This document shows, one piece after another, positions 1 through 6,926 of a DNA stretch of 17,671 nucleotides. The position numbers were made by a program, and so were the translations under genes. Positions within the stretch are counted from its first letter, which is position 1, and every line of letters begins with the position of its first letter. The stretch covers positions 586 through 18,256 of the forward strand of contig DJOD01000051.1 in NCBI GenBank assembly GCA_002437115.1, given 5' to 3'. The notes under the pieces were generated by a model that made no database searches, was not told where the DNA came from, and saw only the letters and a program-made list of their open reading frames with translations. Source of the stretch: Prevotella sp. UBA6447. GTDB lineage: Bacteria > Bacteroidota > Bacteroidia > Bacteroidales > Bacteroidaceae.

Positions 1-719
1 TGCAGCGACATGTACTGGCATTTGTACTTGCGGCATCCGTGGATGCGCTCACGCTCATAAAGTGCTATGAGCTCGATGGCATTGTGCTGCTTGCCGCCTA
101 CGATATACCTTGTATTGCCCATTTTAGCCAGTCCTACAAGATGCATGGCTCCATTGCCTATCTTGCGCACCTCTTTCAAGAGCCGTTCACAGGTGAACCA
201 ACTGTCGCACAGCACATACTGGGCACGGAGAGCCGGGTGTGACCATGCCCTCTTCAGCATCTCAACGGCAACATCAAGCTTGGAGCGTGTCGCTTCCATT
301 GCCCTTTGGAAGTCAGGACATGTGGCATCACGCTTCTTTGAGAAACGCTTCCGTCTCTGCTTGGCGGAAAGTCCATAGTCACCTTTCTTACCTTTCTCGC
401 TGTGTATGGAGAAGTCTATGGGCAGGGTGCTCTTGCCGTCGAAGAAAGCGCAGACAAGCACCTTGAAGCCAAGTACACATCTGCCCTTGACATGGTCAAA
501 CACACGGCTTATGTGTTCCATGGTCAAACCGCTCTTCTCCGTCGTCGTGTCATCCAATATGTAGCATTTGGGCAGCGAGGTGTCGTTGGCGTGCTCCTTG
601 CGGAGTATGCACTGAAAACGTGATGCCATGCCAAAAAGCAACTTGCGCCAGTCCATGGCAGCGCGAGTCATCATACGGTAGTAGCAGTTCTTGCCTGTGT
701 TTTCTAAGGGTGGGAAACT
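1..719 (-). pseudogene. IS4-family DDE transposase, N-terminally truncated, C-terminus beyond window
   Basis: I translated the minus strand by hand. It is open from position 719, just after an in-frame TGA at 720-722, to the left edge (239 codons). The protein contains NTGKNCYYRMMTR, then YILDDTTTEKSG with the first catalytic Asp, then a DFSIHSEKG segment, then YVLCDSWFTCERL with the second catalytic Asp. This order and spacing match Bacteroidota IS4-family DDE transposases as I know them; the catalytic Glu would lie past the edge. Full-length relatives carry roughly 80 more residues before the NTGKNC region, and these are absent, so the gene is probably dead. The first ATG (672-674) would begin inside the conserved part. 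It abuts an unrelated gene relic with only a few bases between them. Whether the element is intact on its other side cannot be seen. Confidence 0.8.
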
Positions 720-723
720 TCAG

Positions 724-837
724 TTATTTCACCACTTTCTTTCCGTTTACGATATACAGTCCCTTCCCGATGGCGTTGAGGTCGTTGTCCACATACATGC
801 CGCTGATGGTGAACACGCGGTTGTCATCCTTGCGCCT
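724..837 (-). pseudogene. Relic C-terminal tail of a secreted/surface protein
   Basis: A 37-codon minus-strand frame lies between a TGA at 838-840 and a TAA at 724-726. It contains RVFTISGMYVD and ends GLYIVNGKKVVK. This is the usual closing segment of many large Prevotella/Bacteroidales exported proteins (last strands of a C-terminal sorting-type domain), and it parallels the GIYVVNGVKVAVN end of the intact protein at 13209-16754. Nothing upstream continues it in frame. A different minus frame from about 980 to 840 stays open and may be more of the same decayed gene, but I do not recognise it. The relic most likely survives from a gene destroyed by deletion or IS-mediated rearrangement. Identity of the tail type is fairly secure; the parent gene is unknown. 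Confidence 0.5.
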
Positions 838-1035
838 TCATACGGAGCTACGCATGAAGGTGGCCTGCCAAATACTTTTCCGCCTGCTTCAAGAAAGACT
901 TTGGGGATGACGCCGCGCGCGTATCTTAACAAGAACTGGGATGCGTGTGGTTTTCCGAAAATGGCTCCCAGGAGAACCAAGGCGAGAATGTTTTTTAGAT
1001 TATGGGAAACAGTTTAGAGCGTCAGTTGGGTGTGG

Positions 1036-1425
1036 TCAATCCATCGCGACAGGCAACCCCAGTTCCTTCCAAAGCAGGATGCCGCCTTTCATGTCTACCA
1101 CGCGGAACCCCTCGCGCATGAGGAGGGTGGCGGCAGCGTGGCTGCGTCGGCCACTGCGACAATAAACATAATAGGTGCGGGTTGTGTCGAGGCTTTTCAT
1201 GCCCTTTTTGAATGTGTCGGGGTTGAGCCAGTCGAGGTTCTTGGCACCAGCCAAATGACCCTCGGCAAACTCCTCGGGCCGCCTCACGTCGAGCAGCAGG
1301 GCGGTGCTGTCGGCGGTGGCAGCCGCCATGAACGCGCGTGGCTCCAGCACGCACACGCTGTCTTGCGCGTCGCAGTGGGCACACAGCCCCAGCGAGGCAA
1401 GGAGAGACAAGATGATGTTCTTCAT
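1036..1425 (-). CDS. Periplasmic rhodanese-like domain protein
   Basis: This 129-residue protein has an N-terminal hydrophobic signal sequence (about residues 1-20, ending near HCDA) followed by one rhodanese fold. Family landmarks are LLLDVRRPEEFAEGHLAGA (residues 43-61) and the active-site loop YVYCRSGRRS, with Cys89 as the sulfur-accepting residue. A WKELGLPV segment closes the domain. Such single-domain exported rhodaneses move sulfane sulfur or act in thiol/redox chemistry in the periplasm; the substrate here is unknown. The gene stands alone. Its ATG lies a few bases after a TAACTTTG box, so the message probably has almost no 5' leader. Upstream is the gene-free control region of the divergent susC operon; downstream is the gene relic and transposase fragment. 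Family is confident, physiological role is not. Confidence 0.9.
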   Translation of the reverse strand: MKNIILSLLASLGLCAHCDAQDSVCVLEPRAFMAAATADSTALLLDVRRPEEFAEGHLAGAKNLDWLNPDTFKKGMKSLDTTRTYYVYCRSGRRSHAAATLLMREGFRVVDMKGGILLWKELGLPVAMD

Positions 1426-1430
1426 GTTGG

Positions 1431-1438
1431 CAAAGTTA
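1431..1438 (-). promoter_or_regulatory. Putative -7 promoter box of the rhodanese gene
   Basis: The minus strand reads TAACTTTG, an exact match to the Bacteroidota -7 consensus TAnnTTTG. Only five bases separate it from the rhodanese ATG, so transcription would begin within a couple of bases of the start codon (a leaderless or near-leaderless mRNA). I found no convincing -33 TTG at the usual distance. Confidence 0.5.
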
Positions 1439-1512
1439 CGTATTATTTGCGATATGAGGGGGAGCTCAAGGCCGTTTTTTAGGCTTGTCGCTCTTTGTCC
1501 TGTTCAGCCAGC

Positions 1513-1524
1513 ATTAAATTTAAT
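1513..1524. repeat. AT-only 12-bp palindrome
   Basis: ATTAAATTTAAT is a perfect palindrome in the otherwise gene-free stretch between the divergent rhodanese and susC genes. It could be an operator or simply AT-rich promoter DNA; nothing else in the window repeats it. Confidence 0.3.
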
Positions 1525-1625
1525 AGGCGGTAACCTTTGGCCGACATGGTTGCCTGAGGTCATTGTCTTTGCTGCCGCTTTTCATCGAATATAACCCTTA
1601 TCCTTTGTCTATCAATATGATACGT

Positions 1626-1651
1626 TGCGATGCCATGCGTCAGGCATCGCA
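1626..1651. repeat. 9-bp inverted repeat upstream of susC promoter
   Basis: TGCGATGCC and GGCATCGCA form perfect 9-bp arms around an 8-base spacer. It lies about 80 bp upstream of the proposed susC -7 box, in a region without genes. A weaker 6-bp inverted repeat, AGGGTA/TACCCT (1680-1698), sits between it and the promoter. It has no following T run, so it looks more like a protein-binding site or processed hairpin than a terminator. Function is not known. Confidence 0.45.
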
Positions 1652-1706
1652 CCTTTGTGGTATGTGGCATCCCCCAAAAAGGGTAGGCAATATACCCTCT
1701 TAACGC

Positions 1707-1720
1707 GATTTCATGAAATC
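1707..1720. promoter_or_regulatory. Perfect 14-bp palindrome over the susC -33 region (putative operator)
   Basis: GATTTCATGAAATC is its own reverse complement. It ends 11 bases before the TAACTTTG box, so it occupies the place where the -33 element of a Bacteroidota promoter should be. A dimeric regulator bound here would cover or replace the -33 contact. This is inference from position and symmetry; the cognate regulator is not evident in the window. Confidence 0.45.
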
Positions 1721-1731
1721 TTAAAAAAGCC

Positions 1732-1739
1732 TAACTTTG
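1732..1739 (+). promoter_or_regulatory. Putative -7 promoter box of the susC-susD operon
   Basis: TAACTTTG matches TAnnTTTG exactly. Transcription would start near 1743, giving a leader of roughly 280 nt before the susC ATG. There is no TTG at the normal -33 distance because the palindrome at 1707-1720 is there, which suggests dependence on an activator. Confidence 0.5.
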
Positions 1740-1742
1740 CAA

Positions 1743-2021
1743 ACGCAAACCAAAGCACGGGAACACCCCAGCGGGACGCCGCGACGGGTAAGCTCGGTGC
1801 GGGGGTGCAGGTAAAAAGATAACGCCAATTATACCATTGGGGATAATGGCAGAGTAGTTACTTTTAAAGGGAAAAGATTATGAAGCGAATGTGTTGTAAG
1901 GCAATGGCTCGAATGTGCAACCGCACATTATGGAGCCTGGGACGGATGGCCTCCTGTTGCGCAAGGAAGGCAAGAGTGAGCATTGACGAAATGATTAGAA
2001 CTGGAAAAAAACCATTGACGG
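1743..2021 (+). promoter_or_regulatory. Long structured 5' leader of the susC mRNA
   Basis: This leader has no recognisable gene. By eye it folds into several compact elements. The first is a GC-rich three-way junction, closed by CACCCC (1764-1769) with GGGGTG (1802-1807), enclosing hairpins GCGG-gacg-CCGC (1771-1782) and CGGG-taag-CTCG (1785-1796). Then come CCATT/AATGG (1834-1849), the perfect 7-bp hairpin AATGTGC-aacc-GCACATT (1912-1929), and TCCT/AGGA extended by GCC/GGC with one bulged A (1949-1971), about 50 nt before the ATG. Such density of stems suggests a cis-acting RNA, but I cannot assign it to a known riboswitch class. The 70-codon frame at 1880-2092 crossing it resembles no protein I know and is probably chance. 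Confidence 0.4.
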
Positions 2022-4889
2022 ATGAGATTACAACATATACTTATCGTGCCCCTCACGTTTACCTTGTCGGGGCAGTTGGCAGCGTCGGCTGAGCCAACAG
2101 ACACACTCCGCAACAAAGTGGCCGACCAGCCATACAACCTCAACGAGATGGTGGTGGTGGGCTACGGCACACAGAAACGCACGCAGCTCACGGGGGCGGT
2201 GGCAAAGATAGGCGGCCAGATTTTTGAACGTTCCACGGCGGCCACCTTCGATGGTGCGCTCAACGGCACCGTGGCAGGCCTAAACGTCACGGCAGCATCA
2301 GGACAGCCAGGCGCGCCGGCGCAGATACGCATACGTGGCGGCAACTCGGTCAACGCGAGCAACGACCCCCTTTACGTGGTAGACGGTTTTATCTACTTCA
2401 AGGACGCGAGTGCGGCCAAGACGGGATTGGGCGCGCTGGAGAGCAGCCTCAACCCCCTTTCTACCATCAACCCTTCAGACATCGAGTCGATAGAGGTGCT
2501 CAAGGACGTGAGCGCCACGGCCATCTACGGCTCGCGCGGTGCCAACGGCGTGATTATCGTGACCACCAAGAAGGGCACACGCGGCAAGACTGCCGTCAAC
2601 TACCGCTATTCGGCCGGATTCGACGTGGTGGCGCGCAAGCTCGACCTCATGACGGCCAGCGAGTGGGCTGGCTTCCAAAAGACTTATTTTTACAACAAGG
2701 GCGGATACACCGATGAGCAGATTGCAGCGCTCGGCGACGGCACCAACTGGCAGGACGCCATGCTGCGAACGGCCTTCCGGCAGGCCCATGAGCTGTCGGT
2801 GAGCGGCGGCACCGACAAGAGCCGCTACGCCTTCTCGGCCAACTACACCAACCAAGACGGTGTCGTGGTGAACTCTGGTTTCAAGCGTTACAACTTCCAC
2901 GTCAACGCCGACTGGAACTTGCTGCCCGGCCTGACATTCGGCCTCTATGCCACCTACGGCAAGAGCACGCAGGAAGGCCTGACCACCACAGAGGCCGTGA
3001 CCTACAACTCGTCGCCTTTCTCGGCGGGTATCACCAACAGTTTCGTGTATGGCTTGCTCACGCCGCGCGTGGTGCCCATCTATGACAAGGATGGAGGCTA
3101 CAACTATGCCAACCCCTACGAGTATGCCTATTTCGCCATCGGGAACCGCACGGCCAACGCCGTGAGCGACCTCAAGAACTCGGTGGCTGAGAGCATCAAC
3201 AACTACCTGCTGTCAAACATCTGGACGCAGTATGTGTTCGGCGATTTCAGAGCCAAGGTGAGTGTAGGGCTCAACAAGGAGCAGATCACACAAAACTATT
3301 TCTCGCCCAAGTACACGTCGCTCGGGCTGGCCACCGAGGGCCTGGGCGGTATCGGCAACAAGAACAACGAGGTGTGGCAAGAGGAGTACACGTTGGGATG
3401 GAGCCATTACTTCGGCAGTGCCCACAGTGTGGACGCGCTGGTGGGCTACACCTACCAAAAGAGCAACGTCAACTACAACTCGTCGCTAACCTCCCACTTC
3501 ACCAACGAGGACCTGAAGCAGAACAACCTCGCCGACGGCGCCTCCGTCTACCCGCCGCAGTCGGGCGCGAGCGAGTCGTCGCTCAACTCGCTTATCGGCC
3601 GCGTCAACTACACGCTGCTCGACCGCTACAACGCCACCGTGACCTTCCGCGCCGACAACTCGTCGCGCTTTGCCAAGACGCACCGCTGGGGCTACTTCCC
3701 CTCCGTCGGATTGTCGTGGAACGCCAACCGCGAGAACTTCCTCAGGGATGTGGAGGCTCTTTCGAACCTCAAGGTGCGCGCCTCGTGGGGCAAGGTAGGC
3801 AACCAGGAAATAGGCGACTATGAGTATGCGCTCAACTACAAGGCAAGCCAGTATGACGGCCAGTCGAGCTACACCAAGGCCAACATCTACAACAAGGACT
3901 TGCGCTGGGAAACCACCACCTCCTACAACGTGGGCTTTGACCTCGGCCTTGTCGGCAACCGGCTCAACTTCGTGTTCGATGCCTACTACAAGAAGACGAG
4001 CGACCTGCTGCTCGACATTCCCATCGGGTTTAACCAGGGCGTGAGCACCCAGTTGCGCAACGTAGGCAACGTGGTCAACAAGGGCGTGGAGCTGTCGGCC
4101 GAATGGATTGTGAAGAACACGCGCACCACACAGTTGGCCATCCAGGCCAACATCGCCCACAACAACAACGCCATCACGAGCATGGGCACGGCCAGCGACA
4201 TCATCATGGGCGCGTCGAGCGAGACCATCCTCCGCAAGGGAGAGGCTCTCGGAACGTTCTACGGACTGCAGTTTGACGGCATCGTCCAGGAGGGCGACGA
4301 CCTCTCGAAGTTGCCCACCGTGAGCGGAAAGGTGCTGGAGCCGGGCGACGCCAAGTTTGTAGACCAAGACCACAACGGGCGCATCGACGGCAAGGACCGC
4401 GTGGCCCTGGGCAGCCTGCAGCCCGACTTCACCTATGGCTTTGGCGCACAGTTGCGCTGGAAGGGTCTCGACGCGAGCGTCAATTTCGCCGGGAGCCATG
4501 GCAACAAGCTCTTCAACGCCCTTGGGCGGCGCCTGGAGCAGACGGGCGACAGCTACAACCTGCTGCGCACGGTGCTCGACAGCTGGACACCCACCAACTC
4601 CAGCAACCGCTACCCGCTGGCAAGCAAGGAGCGCGCCACGTCGTACATCGACAGCCGCTACGTGGAGAGCGCGTCGTACCTGAAGCTGCGCAACCTCACC
4701 GTCGGCTACACGCTGCCCATCAAGCGTGGCAAGGGCATCGCGCCCAAGGTGCGCCTCTTCGCCACAGCCTCCAACCTGTTCACCATCACGCCCTACTCGG
4801 GATACGACCCCGAGGTGGCGTCGGGAACCGACAGCGGCGCTTACCCCGCAGCACGCAGCTTCGTGTTCGGCGCTGAGATAGGAATTTAA
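2022..4889 (+). CDS. SusC/RagA-family TonB-dependent outer-membrane transporter
   Basis: This 955-residue protein forms the TonB-energised outer-membrane barrel that imports glycans or other large nutrients, capped by its SusD partner. After a signal peptide (about residues 1-23, ending AASA) comes NEMVVVGYGTQKR (41-53), the typical SusC TonB-box/plug entry. The plug follows, with IRIRGGNSVNASNDPLYVVDG and SIEVLKDVSATAIYGSRGANG. The beta-barrel carries family signatures such as FRADNSSRF and SYLKLRNLTVGYTLP near the end, and it closes with SFVFGAEIGI. The usual N-terminal carboxypeptidase-D-regulatory-like domain of many SusC proteins is absent, which accounts for the shorter length. The start follows an in-frame TGA at 2016-2018, so no longer form is possible without a frameshift. 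susD follows after 37 bases. The imported substrate cannot be told from sequence. Confidence 0.95.
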   Translation: MRLQHILIVPLTFTLSGQLAASAEPTDTLRNKVADQPYNLNEMVVVGYGTQKRTQLTGAVAKIGGQIFERSTAATFDGALNGTVAGLNVTAASGQPGAPAQIRIRGGNSVNASNDPLYVVDGFIYFKDASAAKTGLGALESSLNPLSTINPSDIESIEVLKDVSATAIYGSRGANGVIIVTTKKGTRGKTAVNYRYSAGFDVVARKLDLMTASEWAGFQKTYFYNKGGYTDEQIAALGDGTNWQDAMLRTAFRQAHELSVSGGTDKSRYAFSANYTNQDGVVVNSGFKRYNFHVNADWNLLPGLTFGLYATYGKSTQEGLTTTEAVTYNSSPFSAGITNSFVYGLLTPRVVPIYDKDGGYNYANPYEYAYFAIGNRTANAVSDLKNSVAESINNYLLSNIWTQYVFGDFRAKVSVGLNKEQITQNYFSPKYTSLGLATEGLGGIGNKNNEVWQEEYTLGWSHYFGSAHSVDALVGYTYQKSNVNYNSSLTSHFTNEDLKQNNLADGASVYPPQSGASESSLNSLIGRVNYTLLDRYNATVTFRADNSSRFAKTHRWGYFPSVGLSWNANRENFLRDVEALSNLKVRASWGKVGNQEIGDYEYALNYKASQYDGQSSYTKANIYNKDLRWETTTSYNVGFDLGLVGNRLNFVFDAYYKKTSDLLLDIPIGFNQGVSTQLRNVGNVVNKGVELSAEWIVKNTRTTQLAIQANIAHNNNAITSMGTASDIIMGASSETILRKGEALGTFYGLQFDGIVQEGDDLSKLPTVSGKVLEPGDAKFVDQDHNGRIDGKDRVALGSLQPDFTYGFGAQLRWKGLDASVNFAGSHGNKLFNALGRRLEQTGDSYNLLRTVLDSWTPTNSSNRYPLASKERATSYIDSRYVESASYLKLRNLTVGYTLPIKRGKGIAPKVRLFATASNLFTITPYSGYDPEVASGTDSGAYPAARSFVFGAEIGI

Positions 4890-4926
4890 ACTCGATAATT
4901 TAGTAACCCATCAAAAACAGAATACC

Positions 4927-6609
4927 ATGACACACCGCATATTTAACACACTTGGCAAGAACGTCTTTCGTACCACCTTGGCCCTCACGGCCTCCACGCT
5001 CCTCTTCTCCTGCAACGCCTCCGACGACGGAGACGTGGGGGACGGCGACGGCAACGTGATCAGCAACCCCATCACCAACGATGCCACGGCTCTCTCAACC
5101 GTCAACGGCGTGTATGCCAACTGGCAACCGCTCAGCTCCTCATTCACTTTCATCATCGAGCTCAACTCCAACAAGATGATATCTTTTGAAGGTGAGGAGT
5201 CGGAGGCCGGACCGCTCAACAGCCGCTTCGAACAGGCTGCCGACACGTGGTACCAGCGCAAGGTGTTCAACAACCTGTTCCTGGGCGTCAGTACCAACAA
5301 CGACAACATCAAGTTGCTCAACGACGCGCTGGCCGGCGGCAAACTGACGCAAGCAGGATACAACGCAGCCTTGGGCAAGGCGAAGTTCCTGCGTGGCCTG
5401 GCTTACCTCTACCTCGTGCAACTGTGGGGTGAGGTGCCCGTGTTCACCGAGGAGGGTGGCAGCGCCACCGAGCGACAGCCCATCGACGACGTTTACAACC
5501 AGATTGTGGCTGACCTCACTGATGCCGAGTCGCTGTTGGCCGACTACAACGGCGACCCCGTGACCCCCAGCCGACAGGCCGCAGAGGCCCTGCTGGCACG
5601 CGCATACTTGGCTTGGGGCGACAACCCGCTGAGCTATGAGCAGGTGCAGGCTATCGCCGAGAAGCAGAGCGACCCCGAGTTTACCACCACGCCGTCGCGC
5701 CTGGAGCTGGCCGTGAAATATGCCGACAAGGTAATTAGCAGCGGCAAGCTGGCGCTCGACCCCGACTTTAGCAAACTCTTCGGGCGCGACTATGAGAGTA
5801 ACAAGCGAGGCGCCAACGAGCACCTGTTCACCATCAAGCATGACGGTGACAAGAACGACGCGCAGGGCAACCACCAGACCCACTGCGCATGGACCTTCCC
5901 CTTCCAGAACGGAGAGAACGGCCGCGCCTTCAACGAGCTACACACCGAGGTGGCCGACATCAATCTCTACGACGACTGGAAACGCGAACAGCCCAACGAC
6001 AAACGCTTGGCCAAGACCTATTTCACCAAGCTGAAAAACCCCGAAGACGGTTTCACATACACCTACTATTCGCCCATCTACACGCCAGTCAATGGCAAGG
6101 GCGTGGACCAGTCGTATGAGGATGCCGAGAACCTGGAAATCACGCAAAACTCGGTCGACCGCATTGAGCTGCGCTATGCTGAAGTACTGCTCATCAAGGC
6201 TGAGGCTCTTGTGCAACTCGGCCGCAACAAGGAGGCCGCCGCGCCCTTCAACGAACTGCGCCGCCGCGCTGGCATAGCCGAGGTGGACGCGCCCACGTTC
6301 GACCAGATCAAACGCGAGTGGGACTATGAGTTCACCTATGAGCAGAAGTCGCTGCTCAACAGCTTGCGATGGAAAGACCTCGTGGCATCGGTCAAGAAGG
6401 TGAAGGACTATGAGCACTTCGACGACAGCTACGCCACGGAGGGCGCCACGGGACGCGACGGTCAGAAGGTCAACTCTTTCTTCGCCAAGATCCACAAGCA
6501 TCTCGTGGCCAAGTATAACAACGTGAAGGGCCGCCACTACCGCCAGCCCATTCCCGAGGGCTTGAAGGGTGAGAACCTTGGCATCCTGCCGCAGAACCCG
6601 GGATATTGA
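4927..6609 (+). CDS. SusD/RagB-family nutrient-binding outer-membrane lipoprotein
   Basis: A lipoprotein of 560 residues that lids the upstream SusC barrel at the cell surface. The signal peptide ends in the lipobox LLFSC (Cys about residue 29). The next residues, NASDDGD, are acidic, like the export signal that sends Bacteroidota lipoproteins to the outer face. SusD landmarks are all present: KFLRGLAYLYLVQLWGEVPV, the TPR-like helix ALLARAYLAWG, RIELRYAEVLLIKAEAL, FNELRRRAG, SLRWKDL, and the family ending RQPIPEG...LPQNPGY. Length is ordinary for the family. Only 37 bases separate it from susC, so they form an operon, which a strong hairpin closes 13 bases after the stop. No surface glycan-binding protein, glycosidase or regulator gene follows in the same transcript. 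Confidence 0.95.
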   Translation: MTHRIFNTLGKNVFRTTLALTASTLLFSCNASDDGDVGDGDGNVISNPITNDATALSTVNGVYANWQPLSSSFTFIIELNSNKMISFEGEESEAGPLNSRFEQAADTWYQRKVFNNLFLGVSTNNDNIKLLNDALAGGKLTQAGYNAALGKAKFLRGLAYLYLVQLWGEVPVFTEEGGSATERQPIDDVYNQIVADLTDAESLLADYNGDPVTPSRQAAEALLARAYLAWGDNPLSYEQVQAIAEKQSDPEFTTTPSRLELAVKYADKVISSGKLALDPDFSKLFGRDYESNKRGANEHLFTIKHDGDKNDAQGNHQTHCAWTFPFQNGENGRAFNELHTEVADINLYDDWKREQPNDKRLAKTYFTKLKNPEDGFTYTYYSPIYTPVNGKGVDQSYEDAENLEITQNSVDRIELRYAEVLLIKAEALVQLGRNKEAAAPFNELRRRAGIAEVDAPTFDQIKREWDYEFTYEQKSLLNSLRWKDLVASVKKVKDYEHFDDSYATEGATGRDGQKVNSFFAKIHKHLVAKYNNVKGRHYRQPIPEGLKGENLGILPQNPGY

Positions 6610-6621
6610 TTTCTTTCTCCG

Positions 6622-6674
6622 AACGACAGACGAACTGGCTGGCTGTGGCCTGGCCAGCTCGTCTGTCGTTTTGC
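6622..6674 (+). terminator. Rho-independent terminator after susD
   Basis: AACGACAGACGA (6622-6633) pairs perfectly over 12 bp with TCGTCTGTCGTT (6659-6670). The inner loop also carries complementary CTGG/CCAG segments, and TTTT follows from the stem end. It begins 13 bases past the susD stop and separates the susC-susD operon from the phosphatase gene. Confidence 0.85.
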
Positions 6675-6737
6675 GTCTTTCGCGACGTGGTAGCATGATT
6701 GTAAAGCGGATGAAACGGCTTTGTAAACCGGGCTCCC

Positions 6738-6745
6738 TAATTTTG
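6738..6745 (+). promoter_or_regulatory. Putative -7 promoter box of the phosphatase gene
   Basis: TAATTTTG matches TAnnTTTG. Two TTGTAAA repeats (6699-6705 and 6721-6727) lie just upstream, but the nearer TTTG leaves only a 14-base spacer, shorter than usual. The leader would be about 180 nt. The remaining bases up to 6926 hold only short open frames that I do not recognise. Confidence 0.35.
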
Positions 6746-6926
6746 TGGGCGCTTTCCAAGATGACCTCGTTGGCAACTCCTTGGCATCCCAACCATCCAC
6801 CTTTTCAAGGACGTGTGCCTGCCTAATCTGCTCTTGTACCGCTACAAGGAAACCATGAACCGCATGTGTTGGGCGAATGTTATGAGGAGAGGGGAAGCGT
6901 GGACATCAAGGTGAACGCTTAGAAAT

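Noticed and set aside
1..623. Several plus-strand open frames of 67-103 codons
   Set aside because: They are antisense to the transposase, whose minus-strand translation carries the family motifs.
747..980. Minus-strand 77-codon frame with a hydrophobic start
   Set aside because: Its last third reads the GLYIVNG tail in the wrong frame and I recognise no domain; at best it is decayed coding sequence.
1750..1860. Words resembling thiamin pyrophosphate (GGGGTGC, GGATAATGGC) or cobalamin riboswitches
   Set aside because: The CTGAGA and GAACCTGA elements of the thiamin aptamer and the full cobalamin core are missing, and spacing does not fit. A covariance search could overturn this.
3486..4499. 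337-codon minus-strand open frame
   Set aside because: It is fully antisense to susC; GC-rich third positions create a long mirror frame without any recognisable protein motif.
6800..6926. Short frame reading GNHEPH, resembling a phosphatase GNHE motif, before the phosphatase gene
   Set aside because: The frame opens at a TAA only about 30 codons earlier, lacks every other motif and is most likely chance.
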